A stretch of DNA of 64,000 nucleotides, taken from assembly GCA_020634755.1 (NCBI GenBank), contig JACKBC010000025.1, positions 32,600 through 96,599 of the forward strand, read 5' to 3'. This DNA comes from Caldilineaceae bacterium (lineage in GTDB: Bacteria > Chloroflexota > Anaerolineae > Caldilineales > Caldilineaceae). The position numbers and the translations under genes are program-made. Positions 1 to 8,486 of this stretch are shown here, piece by piece (position 1 is the first letter of the stretch; every line of letters starts with the position of its first letter). The notes under the pieces were generated by a model, which was not told the DNA's origin, did no database searches, and worked only from the letters and a program-made list of their open reading frames with translations.

Positions 1-125
1 ACCTCGAGCATGGCGTAGTTCACGTTAAATGTATAGGTCCAAAATAAGCCCGCCATAATACCAAACACTAGCGTGGCCAGCGCCAAAAAACCGTTTTCAA
101 TATATATCAATGATCGCTTCTGCAT
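1..125 (-). CDS. DUF1772-like small membrane protein (partial)
   Basis: The gene runs off the left edge, so only about 41 N-terminal residues are visible. A short basic N-terminus is followed by a hydrophobic helix (FLALATLVFGIMAGLFW) and then TFNVNYAML, the pattern of DUF1772 (anthrone-oxygenase-like) membrane proteins. The start at 125 is preferred because GGAG lies 6 nt upstream; an in-frame ATG at 137 is the alternative. It lies 85 nt downstream of a Crp/Fnr-type regulator on the same strand and could be its co-transcribed target. The family has no firm biochemical role in most bacteria. The assignment rests on a short fragment. Confidence 0.6.
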   Translation of the reverse strand, partial: MQKRSLIYIENGFLALATLVFGIMAGLFWTYTFNVNYAMLE

Positions 126-210
126 TTTTTTCTCCATCGTTTCTATACTTCTTGTAAACTCGTGATGGAGCAAGGATAGCAGAAGGAGTTGCCGCCGTCA
201 TTAACATATG

Positions 211-798
211 TTAATCGGGCATGGCGCGCTTGATGCGCGACAGCGACACGTTTGTAATGCCCAAATAGGAGGCTAGCTGATAATCGGCCATGCGGCCCAG
301 AATGGCGGCATGGGTTTGCCGGAATTTTGCATACCGTTCGGTGGCAGAGAGCAGCAGCAGGTCGTGTTCGCGCACAAACTTTTGTTCCACAAGCAGCTCG
401 GCATAGGGCAGCGCAAAATGCGCCCAACATCCCAGCTTTGTCAGGTGCGCATATAGCGCCGTAAACGGACAGGCTAGAATAGTGCATTCTGCAAGAGCCG
501 CCACGCTAAATAGGCTATTTTCATTGCGGTCTCGGGGCGCCACGGGCCAGATGCAGTGGCCCTCCCAAAAGAAGGCCTTGTTGAACTCGCGCCCTTCGAG
601 ATCGGTGTAAAAAAGCCGGATGATGCCGGACTGAATGTAAAATAGATGGCTCCACCGATCACCGTGATGAAGCAAGAATTCGTTTGGCGCATACATTCGT
701 TTATCCACATGCGTCCAAAGCGGGGTCAAGCACTCCGTTGGCGTGGGAACGTGCGCAAATACATCGCAAAAAAATTGATCTTTCAGTTGTGAATTCAT
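211..798 (-). CDS. Crp/Fnr-family transcriptional regulator
   Basis: A 195-residue protein with an N-terminal cyclic-nucleotide-binding-like beta-roll (residues about 30-115, with LFYIQSGIIRLFY and the EGREFNKAFF stretch) and a C-terminal helix-turn-helix (MADYQLASYLGITNVSLSRIKR region). The C-terminal half resembles the Crp/Fnr-type regulators that often sit next to small membrane proteins. No Cys set for an Fe-S cluster is seen, so it is not an oxygen-sensing Fnr proper. It lies upstream of a DUF1772 gene and 27 nt after the next leftward gene, so a short operon is possible. The ligand is unknown. Confidence 0.85.
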   Translation of the reverse strand: MNSQLKDQFFCDVFAHVPTPTECLTPLWTHVDKRMYAPNEFLLHHGDRWSHLFYIQSGIIRLFYTDLEGREFNKAFFWEGHCIWPVAPRDRNENSLFSVAALAECTILACPFTALYAHLTKLGCWAHFALPYAELLVEQKFVREHDLLLLSATERYAKFRQTHAAILGRMADYQLASYLGITNVSLSRIKRAMPD

Positions 799-825
799 GG
801 CGTTTCAACTGGAATCAGTCTGTCA

Positions 826-1506
826 TTAATAGGGGGGTTCCGCTGGTCCAGCGTAGCCGCACATGCCCACCCGCGGTGAATTAACATAGACCATTACGCC
901 GCCGTAATCATCATGGGGATGGGCTTGCCCGTGCTCGTCACAAAGGAACCCAGACATGTCATGTTCATAGATGCACTGCGTGCAGAGCCAGGCGGCGGGC
1001 TGGCCGCACTCCTGGCATGGCGCTGCGGGGATAACGTTGCGCGCCATGAGCGCAATGGGGTGTTTGGTCAGCGGCACGCCTTTACGCTTGCCTACGTATT
1101 TGATCTTGGTTTCGGAAGAGGCGCCAAAATCGTAGATATGATCCAGCACGTCGGTCATATCGAAGACGCGGTCGATTTGCCGATTCATGGCTACTTCCAT
1201 ACCGCTCCACGCGCCGCCAATAAAAAACGTACTTAAATGGCCGCAACATTCGAGCCAAATCGCGCGCAAATATTTGTCCAGCTGCTGGAGCGTGGCGTTG
1301 CCGCTCATCTCCAAATGCAGCCAATAATCGCCTCTCTCAGCGTCCTGCACCTGTAGATGATAGAGCGCTTGTTCTTTGTCGCCCGCGGCATCGGCCATTG
1401 CGTCTTGGCGAGCGCTACAGCTTTTCAGATGCCGACTGATGCCGCCTTTGGACATCTCTTTGCCACAATACATACAGCTCCCCTGCGATTGTCGTTTGCG
1501 CGCCAT
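826..1506 (-). CDS. pRiA4b ORF-3-like domain protein with zinc-finger N-terminus
   Basis: A 226-residue protein. The N-terminus holds a Cys2-His-Cys-type finger (CMYCGKEMSKGGISRHLKSC). The middle has the signature of the plasmid pRiA4b ORF-3-like fold (YHLQV..., YWLHLEMSGNATLQQLDKYL, AIWLECCGHLSTF). A C-terminal CxxC pair (CQECG, CTQC) with nearby His residues suggests a second zinc site. Start 1506 is chosen because GGAG lies 6 nt upstream; a longer frame to 1557 would run into a family A repeat. The domain occurs in IS1096-type passenger proteins and stand-alone proteins. Its function is not established. Confidence 0.8.
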   Translation of the reverse strand: MARKRQSQGSCMYCGKEMSKGGISRHLKSCSARQDAMADAAGDKEQALYHLQVQDAERGDYWLHLEMSGNATLQQLDKYLRAIWLECCGHLSTFFIGGAWSGMEVAMNRQIDRVFDMTDVLDHIYDFGASSETKIKYVGKRKGVPLTKHPIALMARNVIPAAPCQECGQPAAWLCTQCIYEHDMSGFLCDEHGQAHPHDDYGGVMVYVNSPRVGMCGYAGPAEPPY

Positions 1507-1544
1507 TCTTTGCTCCTTGAGGTAGATGATGTTTACTTCCCACT

Positions 1545-1628
1545 CAATAGATCGCAACGAGAAGAGATAAGGCTGGATTCATCAATCGAGACCGAAGCCG
1601 GAACCGGCAACAGCGTTGCGATGTACAG
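1545..1628. repeat. Family A palindromic element, diverged copy
   Basis: Exactly 84 bp, beginning CAATAGATCGCAACG and ending near GCGATGTACAG. It aligns along its whole length with the other family A copies, including the shared centre GGATTC-CAATCGAGACCG. It lies just upstream of the pRiA4b-like gene. No matching flanking repeat survives, which suggests an old insertion. Confidence 0.65.
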
Positions 1629-1849
1629 TGTATGTATATACATGGCCCTACGCCGCAATGGGTTGCGCCACGCGACCGCATTGGCCGCCCAGTTTGGTGA
1701 ATCCAGCCCTACCTGTTAATCCATTGTTATCACGGTTCCCTGATTATATATAACTTATCGACCAACTTTCAAAAACGCGCCTTGACCAGTATACTTTGCA
1801 TGATGCTCTCACGACTATTGCGCCATGAAACTCTCTGAAAGGACTCCCC

Positions 1850-3088
1850 ATGCTTACGCTTACACCACCGGCCGCGGTTGGGCTTGACCCAAAGCGTCTG
1901 GCCAATATTGGTCCGCACCTGGACCGCTATGTGGATGATGGCAACCTACCTGGCTATATGGTGATGGTGGCCCGTCGTGGACGCCCAGCCTATTTGCGCC
2001 TGTATGGCCAACGCGATGTGGAGCGTGGACTGCCCGTGCAGGAGGACACCATCTTTCGCATCTACTCCATGACCAAGCCCATTACCAGCGTCGCGCTGCT
2101 GCAGCTCTATGAAAAAGGACTGTTTCAGCTGGATAACCCGGTTTCGCGCTTTATTCCCGCCTTTAAAGATTTGCAGGTCTATACGGGCGGTGATGGCGAC
2201 AACCTGCAAACCGTGGCGCCAGACCGCGAAGTAACCATCCGCGATCTTTTTACACATACGGCCGGCTTTACCTATGGCAATGACGACGCGCACCCGGTGG
2301 AACGGCTTTACCAGCAGCGCAACATGCGCCAAGGGACGCTGGCCGATATGGTGCAAAAGCTGAGCACCGTGCCGCTACTCTTTGCGCCCGGCACGCGCTG
2401 GAACTATAGCTTTGCCACAGATATCCTGGGCTATCTGGTCGAAGTGATTTCCGGGCAAACGCTGGATGCCTACTTTGCTGAGCAAATCTTTACACCGCTG
2501 GGCATGGAAGATACGGGCTTTTATGTGCCGAGCGAAAAGCAGGCGCGCTTTGCCGCCAACTATGGTCCTTCCGTTGCGGCTGATGCTAAGCGCGGCACGC
2601 CAGCCAGCGGCCTGCGCCTGATCGACGACCCAATGACCAGCGCCTATCGTCAACCGCCCATTCGGCTTTCCGGCGGTGGCGGGCTGGTTTCCACCTGCGC
2701 CGACTATTTCCGCTTTGCACAGATGTTGCTCAACAAGGGCGAACTAGACGGCGTGCGTATTGTCGGACGCAAAACCGTCGAGCTGATGACGGCCAACCAC
2801 ATGCCCAACAACGGCGATTTGGCCAGCATGGGCGTGCCCGTTTTTAGCGAGACAACCTACAGCGGCATTGGCTTTGGGCTGGGCGTTTCGGTCATGCTCA
2901 ACCCGGCCCAGGCGCAAATCCTGGGCTCGCCGGGTGAATATGCGTGGGGCGGCGCCGCCTCCACCGCCTTTTGGGTAGACCCAGTCGAAGAGCAGATCGT
3001 CATCTTTTTGACGCAGCTCATGCCGTCGTCCACCTATCCCATTCGCCGTGAGCTGCGCGTGTTGACGTACGGAGCTATTGTGGACTGA
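1850..3088 (+). CDS. Serine hydrolase, beta-lactamase class C family
   Basis: A 412-residue protein of the beta-lactamase/penicillin-binding fold. The catalytic SxxK is SMTK at residues 73-76, and the second-motif Tyr lies in WNYSF near residue 184. A C-terminal glycine-rich YAWGGAASTAFW replaces the usual KTG/HTG box, which is typical of esterase EstB-like and CubicO-type relatives rather than true beta-lactamases. No signal peptide is visible, so the enzyme is probably cytoplasmic. The substrate is probably an ester or a short amide. AAAGGA precedes the ATG. Confidence 0.85.
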   Translation: MLTLTPPAAVGLDPKRLANIGPHLDRYVDDGNLPGYMVMVARRGRPAYLRLYGQRDVERGLPVQEDTIFRIYSMTKPITSVALLQLYEKGLFQLDNPVSRFIPAFKDLQVYTGGDGDNLQTVAPDREVTIRDLFTHTAGFTYGNDDAHPVERLYQQRNMRQGTLADMVQKLSTVPLLFAPGTRWNYSFATDILGYLVEVISGQTLDAYFAEQIFTPLGMEDTGFYVPSEKQARFAANYGPSVAADAKRGTPASGLRLIDDPMTSAYRQPPIRLSGGGGLVSTCADYFRFAQMLLNKGELDGVRIVGRKTVELMTANHMPNNGDLASMGVPVFSETTYSGIGFGLGVSVMLNPAQAQILGSPGEYAWGGAASTAFWVDPVEEQIVIFLTQLMPSSTYPIRRELRVLTYGAIVD

Positions 3089-3184
3089 AGAAGAAGCTCG
3101 CCTTGAGGCTTCCCGGGAAGGGCTGGCAAAACGCATTTCTGGGTGAGACCCTTTATTCCAGCCCTTCCTGGAAGTCGGCACAAA

Positions 3185-3213
3185 AATCTGTGTAATCTGC
3201 GCAATCTGTGGTT
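3185..3213 (+). repeat. AATCTGTG leader motif before a gene
   Basis: Three imperfect repeats of AATCTGyG (AATCTGTGT, AATCTGCGC, AATCTGTGG) sit just upstream of the AAAGGAG of the next gene. The same motif ends TCTGCGTAATCTGTGGTT at 42906-42925 ahead of sdhB. Its role is unknown; it may be a dispersed repeat or a leader element. Confidence 0.4.
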
Positions 3214-3228
3214 TTAAAGGAGTCTATT

Positions 3229-3789
3229 ATGGGCAAAACATACGAATCCATTGACGACAAGCTGGCCAACTGGGTCAACGCGCAGCAGATGTTCTTTGTG
3301 AGCACGGCGCCGCTGGCCGACGATGGGCTGGTCAACTGTTCGCCCAAAGGGGGCGCGGACACGTTTGTGATTCTCGACGCACATACGGTAGCCTATCTGG
3401 ATTTTACCGGCAGCGGCGTGGAGACGGTGGCGCACCTCAAGGAGAACGGGCGCATTGTGATCATGTTCTGCGCTTTCAACGGCCCGGCCAACATTGTGCG
3501 CTTTCACGGCACGGGTACAGTAATCGAGCCGCACCATCCCGATTTTGCCGAATTACGTGCGCGCTTTCCCGACTATCCCGGCGTGCGCTCGATTATCCGC
3601 GTCAACGTAACGCGCGTCTCCGATTCATGCGGCTACGGCGTGCCCAAATATGAGTACGTGGGCCAGCGCGACACGCTACAAAAACATTGCGACCATTTGG
3701 GGCCAGAAGGCGTGCGCGCCTATCAAATCCAGCGCAATAACCGCAGCTTAGATGGCTTACCGGGCGTGGCTGTCCTCAGCGAAGCATAG
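3229..3789 (+). CDS. Pyridoxamine 5'-phosphate oxidase family flavin-binding protein
   Basis: A 186-residue split beta-barrel protein of the PNPOx-like superfamily. The pattern FVSTAPLADDGLVNCSPKG followed by VAYLDFTGSGVETVAHLKEN and VRFHGTGTV matches the family of FMN- or F420-dependent reductases of this fold. Start 3229 is chosen because AAAGGAG lies 7 nt upstream. The gene stands alone between two intergenic gaps. The exact substrate cannot be told from sequence; it is unlikely to be true PdxH because the C-terminal PdxH signature is missing. Confidence 0.85.
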   Translation: MGKTYESIDDKLANWVNAQQMFFVSTAPLADDGLVNCSPKGGADTFVILDAHTVAYLDFTGSGVETVAHLKENGRIVIMFCAFNGPANIVRFHGTGTVIEPHHPDFAELRARFPDYPGVRSIIRVNVTRVSDSCGYGVPKYEYVGQRDTLQKHCDHLGPEGVRAYQIQRNNRSLDGLPGVAVLSEA

Positions 3790-3971
3790 ACCCCACGGCG
3801 CATACTGGCCAGGATTTAGCTTCGCCATCTGGCCAGTATCCGATCTACCCACCTACCCGTTCCCTCTTTTTGTCCAGTGCGATATCCTAAATATAGACAG
3901 GCGCTCCTCGATGGTGCGTCTGTTTACGTTGGCATGAGAATACATTCAGAAAGCGTGACTACCAAGCTATT

Positions 3972-4014
3972 CCCTGAGCTTGTCGAAGGGAGCGGCGGCC
4001 TTCGACAAGCTAGG
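3972..4014. repeat. Palindrome with TGAGCTTGTCGAAGG arms
   Basis: An inverted repeat whose arms, CCCTGAGCTTGTCGAAGG and CCTTCGACAAGCT, face each other around a 9-nt loop. This is the widely distributed TGAGCNTGTCGAA extragenic palindrome type. A diverged pair of the same words (GAGCCTATCGAAG and CGACAGGCTCAGG) occurs at about 16630-16675. Confidence 0.6.
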
Positions 4015-4053
4015 GCCCCGAGGAGCTTAGTAGTTACCAGAAAGCAGGGAATC

Positions 4054-4311
4054 ATGACAAACATTCCACTAACGCCCTTTGGCATTGTGGGGCTGCAAAA
4101 AATTTATAGCCACAAATTCGAATATCGGCTGCACAAAGTTGAGCTGGCGGTCCACAAAATGGGGGAAGTGACTGCCACGATCTACGACGGTGACCGCGTC
4201 GTCTTTGTGGCCCACGGCCACGATGATGATCAGGCCATTCGGGCCGCGCGGGCCTGGATTGATGAACGGGACGAAGTAACCTCCGAGTATGATCTGCATC
4301 ACGCAGCGTGA
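4054..4311 (+). CDS. Hypothetical protein (85 aa)
   Basis: A small, soluble protein I do not recognise. It has a mixed alpha/beta pattern (TATIYDGDRVVFVAHGHDDD, then a helix AIRAARAWIDE) and an acidic C-terminus ending HHAA. The ATG at 4054 has a weak GCAGGGA upstream. Codon use resembles the neighbouring real genes, which favours this strand over the overlapping frames on the other strand. No neighbour suggests a role. Confidence 0.55.
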   Translation: MTNIPLTPFGIVGLQKIYSHKFEYRLHKVELAVHKMGEVTATIYDGDRVVFVAHGHDDDQAIRAARAWIDERDEVTSEYDLHHAA

Positions 4312-4836
4312 GTCTGGGTTCCCAATTACCGCATCTATGCTTTATCCCCATCATTCTTGTCCGCATGGAGGCAAGGTGCGTCGCACGTTCCCCGTGGAGA
4401 TGGAGCGCCCGGCCAGCTCGGGGAACGTGCAACGCACACGGGTTGACCAAAACGGTTCCCGAAGACCGTGTGCCACGCACAGATCCAGATCCATTTCACT
4501 CACTTGGGGGAAAGCGTAGAAGCATCGCATGGGGGCGATTGCACTAAAGCGTTAGATCTCTTTCCCGCTCCCTTCAACCGGCGGCCAATCGCCCCCGCGC
4601 CTTGCAAGCAGGCCGTTGCCCGGCGCCGATAAAGGGCGCCCACGGATGGCGCACCGTATCTGCGGCGAGCGCGGCTGTTGCTCCTTTCCGGAAGTCAATC
4701 TCACTCCCACAGTCACCACCCCACCGACCACCGGCCCCAACCCCTCACGCCTGCTCCAGTTTGGCCTGGACGCGAGCCAGACTTGACTAAGTTTTATGAC
4801 GAAGCTATAGTTTTGAGGATTTAAATTGTACCGTAC
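4312..4836. other. Intergenic stretch with no supported gene
   Basis: About 525 bp. The six-frame translations look like noise and no complete gene is supported. It holds one palindrome (4376-4437) and leads into the PIN-domain remnant. Confidence 0.6.
4376..4437. repeat. Palindrome E (GTGCGTYGCAC ends), copy 1
   Basis: The left arm GTGCGTCGCACGTTCCCC and right arm GGGGAACGTGCAACGCAC pair at 17 of 18 positions around a loop of about 26 nt. The terminal word GTGCGTTGCAC recurs in a second palindrome at 21889-21951. Confidence 0.6.
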
Positions 4837-4929
4837 CGGTTGCTGATTGCCCAAGCACTGGTCGAAAACATGGCGCTGATCAGCGCCGATGAAGCGCTCC
4901 GTCAATATCCCATTTCTATTTTGTGGTGA
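4837..4929 (+). pseudogene. Remnant of a PIN-domain (VapC-like) toxin, C-terminal end
   Basis: The frame reads RLLIAQALVENMALISADEA followed by a short LRQYPISILW and a TGA stop. This is the classic end of PIN/VapC toxins, where LLIAQA, LISAD and YP-hydrophobic-W are the conserved C-terminal blocks. Everything upstream (about 100 residues, including the first acidic motifs) is absent and no antitoxin gene is seen. The stop lies one base before the ATG of the following GNAT gene, so the remnant may supply its upstream context. Confidence 0.6.
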
Positions 4930-4930
4930 C

Positions 4931-6367
4931 ATGCCAATGCCATTTCACAATGCCCCCAACCATGCCAACCCTTCGCCATCCCTAGCCGACCCTACGTACA
5001 CCGGCGATCTGGGCGATGGCCTGATCTGTCGCTGGTCCACGCGCGCCGATCTGGACAAGATTAGCCAACTATACGCCACTGTCTTTCGCGATAGTGACGA
5101 CGAGCCGCTCAACGTGGTCGCAGGCGATGAGGCGCGCATCTTTATGAGCCAGGGCTTTCCGCTGATGGGTGCCGAAGATTTTGCGCTGGTTGAAGATACC
5201 AGTCAACCGGCGCGTCCCATTGTGGCGGCTACCAGCTATTGGCGGCGCCAATGGAGCTATGGCGGCATTCCCTTTGGCGTGGGCCAACCGGAAAATGTAG
5301 CCACGTTTACCGCATATCGCAACCGTGGATTGGTGCGGGCGCTCTTTGACATGTTTCATGCCCGCAGCGCGGCGGCCGGCCATTTGGTGCAAGCCATTAC
5401 CGGCATTCGCTATTTTTACCGCCAATTTGGCTATGAATATGCACTCGACCTGGGCGGGTATCGCAGCGTGCCGCTGGCGTCTATCCCTGCCAAAGAGGCG
5501 AACGAGCCTGAACCCTATTCTCTGCGGCTGGCCATGTTGGATGACATTCCCGATTTGCAAGAGCTTTACAACCAGCGCCGCGCCGCCGGCCTGATTTGGC
5601 ATGAGACCGACGACGCCTTTTGGCGCTATCACATAACGAGCTGGGCCGACCCCGCGATACAGGGCCGCGACCCGGCGCTGGTGGGGTTGATTGGCAAGCT
5701 GCACATGATTGTGGATAGCGACGGCAAAACGTGCGGCTACGTGTGGCTGGCCGCCAAGCGCTGGGGGCGCTCCCAATTTGTGCTGGCGCTGGAGCTGTTT
5801 CCGCACGTCAACTGGCAGCGCGCGCTGCCCTGTTTGTTGCGCCTCTTCCGCAAAGTGGGTGAGCAGACCCCGCCCGTTGCGGGCAACAATAAAGAATGGC
5901 AAGACATCGGCTTTGAACTGGGACGGGCGCATCCAGTCTATGCGCTGCTGGGCGACAAACTTGTGGCTGGGTCCGGCGCGCCGCCCTATGCGTGGTATGT
6001 ACGCGTGCCGGATGTGCCGGCCTTTATCCGCCACATTGCGCCCGTGCTGGAACAGCGACTGGCTGCTTCGATTTTGGTAGGCTATTCCGGCCAACTCACG
6101 CTCGATTTCTACCGCAGTGGGTTGCGTCTGCACTTTGAGCAAGGCCAGCTCAAGTCGGCAGAGCCCTGGCGCGGCTCCGCCCATGTAGACGAGGGGGACG
6201 CTGGATTCCCGCCGTTGGTCTTTCTCCAATTGCTCTTTGGCTACCGCAGCTTGGCTGAATTGAACGAGTTTTTCCCCGATGTGTGGGCCAGCGATACTGC
6301 CAAGCTACTGATCGACATCCTTTTTCCCAAACAGCCTTCCACCGTGTACGCGCTGACGTTTACGTAA
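4931..6367 (+). CDS. GNAT N-acetyltransferase, Eis-like
   Basis: About 478 residues. The N-terminal half carries a GNAT acetyl-CoA fold (YRNRGLVRALFDMFHARS as the Q/RxxGxG/A-type loop, then ITGIRYFYRQFGYEYAL, the end-of-domain FYxxxGF/Y motif). The middle and C-terminal parts look like the second acetyltransferase and SCP2-like lobes seen in Eis-type proteins (LRLHFEQGQL near the end). Start 4931 is preferred over the upstream in-frame ATG at 4889 because the latter lies inside a PIN remnant. The acceptor is unknown; Eis relatives modify amines of proteins or aminoglycosides. Confidence 0.75.
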   Translation: MPMPFHNAPNHANPSPSLADPTYTGDLGDGLICRWSTRADLDKISQLYATVFRDSDDEPLNVVAGDEARIFMSQGFPLMGAEDFALVEDTSQPARPIVAATSYWRRQWSYGGIPFGVGQPENVATFTAYRNRGLVRALFDMFHARSAAAGHLVQAITGIRYFYRQFGYEYALDLGGYRSVPLASIPAKEANEPEPYSLRLAMLDDIPDLQELYNQRRAAGLIWHETDDAFWRYHITSWADPAIQGRDPALVGLIGKLHMIVDSDGKTCGYVWLAAKRWGRSQFVLALELFPHVNWQRALPCLLRLFRKVGEQTPPVAGNNKEWQDIGFELGRAHPVYALLGDKLVAGSGAPPYAWYVRVPDVPAFIRHIAPVLEQRLAASILVGYSGQLTLDFYRSGLRLHFEQGQLKSAEPWRGSAHVDEGDAGFPPLVFLQLLFGYRSLAELNEFFPDVWASDTAKLLIDILFPKQPSTVYALTFT

Positions 6368-6444
6368 GCGCACGATTCCGGTACAGATAGGAAGTTAACA
6401 AGTTAAATCGGTAATCTGACCGCGCTGGTTTTTGTGAATTAATA

Positions 6445-6532
6445 ACTCACGTTACGCAGCGACAGCCAGTCCACTAGAGAGAAATAGGAACGTCAGCGAG
6501 CCGACTTTCCGCCAGGCTTGCGTAACATAAGT
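6445..6532. repeat. Family B palindromic element, copy 1 (88 bp)
   Basis: Begins ACTCACGTTACGCAGCGAC and ends GGCTTGCGTAACATAAGT, so the ends form an inverted repeat (ACTYAYGTTACGCA). It is flanked by TAATA on the left and GAATA on the right, a 4/5 direct repeat. Confidence 0.75.
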
Positions 6533-6575
6533 GAATAAAATAGTACTTTAATCACCTTCAAGGAGAATTTGCTCG

Positions 6576-7637
6576 ATGCTGGTTAAACAGGCCAAAGCCA
6601 TTGCGCGTCAGTGGGTGAAGGAAAATGCCAGCACCATGTCTGGCTTCCAGGGCGCTTTCTTCCACGGCTCGACCAACTGGTTGGCGGATAGCGCTGAGCT
6701 GGCGCCCACATCCGATCTGGACGTCATGCTGGTCTTTGATGAGCCGCCGCCGGTAAAGCTGGGCAAGTTCATTTATCAAGATTTGCTGCTTGAAATCTCC
6801 TATCTGGCCGCAGCTGAAGTGGCGACACCTGCGCAGGTGCTCGGCGTAGCGCACATGGCCGGCAGCTTTAAAGAGCCCGGCATTATCTTTGATCCCACCG
6901 GTCATTTAACCAAAATCCAAAAGGCGGTCGCCCAAGAATATGCCCAACGCCGCTGGGTCATCAAGCGCTGCCAATTCTCAAGGGAGAAGATCATCAGCGG
7001 GCTGCAATCGCTTGATGCCACCAGACCGTGGTATAGCAACATTATGGGCTGGGTCTTTGCCACCGGGATTACCACACACGTCTTGCTCGTGGCTGGGCTC
7101 AAGAACCCCACGGTGCGCAAGCGCTACGTGGCCGCGCGCGAACTGCTGGCTGAATATGATCGGCTCGATTTTCACGAGCGTTTGCTAGCACTGCTGGGAT
7201 GCGCGCAGATGAGTGCGGAGCAGGTAGCCGCCCATGTGCCGGCGCTGGCCCATGCCTTTGATGCCGCTGCGGCATTGGTCAAGACGCCCATTCTGTTTGC
7301 TTCGGACATTAGTCCGGCGGCGCGCTCGATTTCGATTGACGGCGCGCTGGAGCAAATTGCACACGGTCTGCATCGCGAGGCCATCTTCTGGATGGTGGTC
7401 ACCTATACCCGCTGCCTGCACTTCCTCACCCAAGACGCGCCGGCGGAACTCTTGGCCCGCCACACGCCGGGTTTTGATGCGCTTTTGGCCGATCTGGGCA
7501 TTGACGAATTTGCCGATTTGGTGCGGCGGCGCGAGCGGGTTATGGCGTTTCTACCTGAACTGTGGGCCGTGGCCGCGGAGATCATCGACGCCAATCCCAA
7601 CATCCAAATCGCAGAGGATGCAACGGATGCACAATGA
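6576..7637 (+). CDS. Nucleotidyltransferase-fold protein
   Basis: A 353-residue protein with the minimal nucleotidyltransferase signature: GS at residues 31-32 and SDLDVMLV at 46-53, supplying the paired metal-binding Asp residues. The rest (about 110-350) is helical and resembles the C-terminal domain of aminoglycoside-type adenylyltransferases. AAGGAG lies about 10 nt upstream of the ATG. It overlaps the next gene by 4 nt (ATGA), so the two are translationally coupled. Substrate unknown; a small-molecule or tRNA-related target is possible. Confidence 0.75.
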   Translation: MLVKQAKAIARQWVKENASTMSGFQGAFFHGSTNWLADSAELAPTSDLDVMLVFDEPPPVKLGKFIYQDLLLEISYLAAAEVATPAQVLGVAHMAGSFKEPGIIFDPTGHLTKIQKAVAQEYAQRRWVIKRCQFSREKIISGLQSLDATRPWYSNIMGWVFATGITTHVLLVAGLKNPTVRKRYVAARELLAEYDRLDFHERLLALLGCAQMSAEQVAAHVPALAHAFDAAAALVKTPILFASDISPAARSISIDGALEQIAHGLHREAIFWMVVTYTRCLHFLTQDAPAELLARHTPGFDALLADLGIDEFADLVRRRERVMAFLPELWAVAAEIIDANPNIQIAEDATDAQ

Positions 7638-8479
7638 CCGATATCCGCTGCGACCATGCCGAAACTGAACGGCGCTTTTGCGCCTTACACGCCTATTATG
7701 CCGAACATGTATTGGCGGGGGACGCGTTTCGCTGCGTCCATTGTGCGGCGTGCAAAGCATCTTATACCAATGAACTGGGGCGCTATGCCGAAGGGCAACT
7801 CAACGCGCCGGGCACGCACTACGATTTGACAGTCGATGGCCGACCGCTGCGCATCGTCGTGGTGGGGCAAGAATCGGGGGCGGGCATTGCGCACACCACC
7901 ATGATGCAGCGGCGCACCGCCATCACGCGTACAGCGAATGAACAGCGCTTTGTGGCCGAAGCTGGTTACGACGCCCGCACCCAGCACATGAAGGGAATTA
8001 CCAGCGCGCTGCGGCTGCTCTTTGGCAATGGGCTGGGTCATGAATATGCAGGGGAGTTTATTCCGTTGGCCGATGGCAACCGGGTCCATCTGCTGCACTG
8101 TTTTGCGCTAGTCAACTATCTGCTCTGCTCGGCCCATTCGCACCAGCGCAGCAAGCGCGGCGAATCCACCGCCACCATGCGACGCAACTGCCTGGTTCAC
8201 TTCCGCGCCACGTTGGAAATTCTGGCGCCAACCGTTATCATCGTGGGCGGCAGCACCATGTGGCCCCACGTGCGGTGGGCGTTTGACGCGCTTGAACCGG
8301 TCGGAGACGCGCTTTTCAAAGTCCGATATAATGGCCATGAAGCGCTGGCGGCCCGCTTTACGCACCCCAGCGCCATGCATCCCCACAATTGGGGCTCGAA
8401 CCACCAAATGCCCTATTTACTGGAAACGGTGGCGCCCACAATGGTTAGGGTGCGGGAACTGTTTGAAAACGGAAAATGA
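7634..8479 (+). CDS. Uracil-DNA-glycosylase-like superfamily protein
   Basis: A 281-residue protein whose landmarks follow the UDG fold. They are RCVHCAACK (residues 33-41, a possible Fe-S or zinc Cys cluster), VVVGQESG (75-82, the motif A position), a helix with FRATLEILAPTVIIVGG, and THPSAMHPHNWG near 243, the HPS motif B position. The GQDPY or GEGPG sequences of known families are not present, so it is a divergent member. The start overlaps the stop of the nucleotidyltransferase gene (ATGA), and an SDR gene follows 7 nt later, forming a three-gene unit. DNA-repair activity is an inference. Confidence 0.55.
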   Translation: MTDIRCDHAETERRFCALHAYYAEHVLAGDAFRCVHCAACKASYTNELGRYAEGQLNAPGTHYDLTVDGRPLRIVVVGQESGAGIAHTTMMQRRTAITRTANEQRFVAEAGYDARTQHMKGITSALRLLFGNGLGHEYAGEFIPLADGNRVHLLHCFALVNYLLCSAHSHQRSKRGESTATMRRNCLVHFRATLEILAPTVIIVGGSTMWPHVRWAFDALEPVGDALFKVRYNGHEALAARFTHPSAMHPHNWGSNHQMPYLLETVAPTMVRVRELFENGK

Positions 8480-8486
8480 GGAAACC

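Noticed and set aside
4552..4932. 126-residue leftward frame upstream of the GNAT gene
   Set aside because: Low-complexity and without domain pattern; the PIN-toxin remnant on the opposite strand explains part of the region better.
5069..6229. 386-residue open frame opposite the GNAT gene
   Set aside because: Composition is rich in Arg, Gln and His with no domain pattern; the + strand frame shows clear GNAT motifs. It is an antisense shadow.
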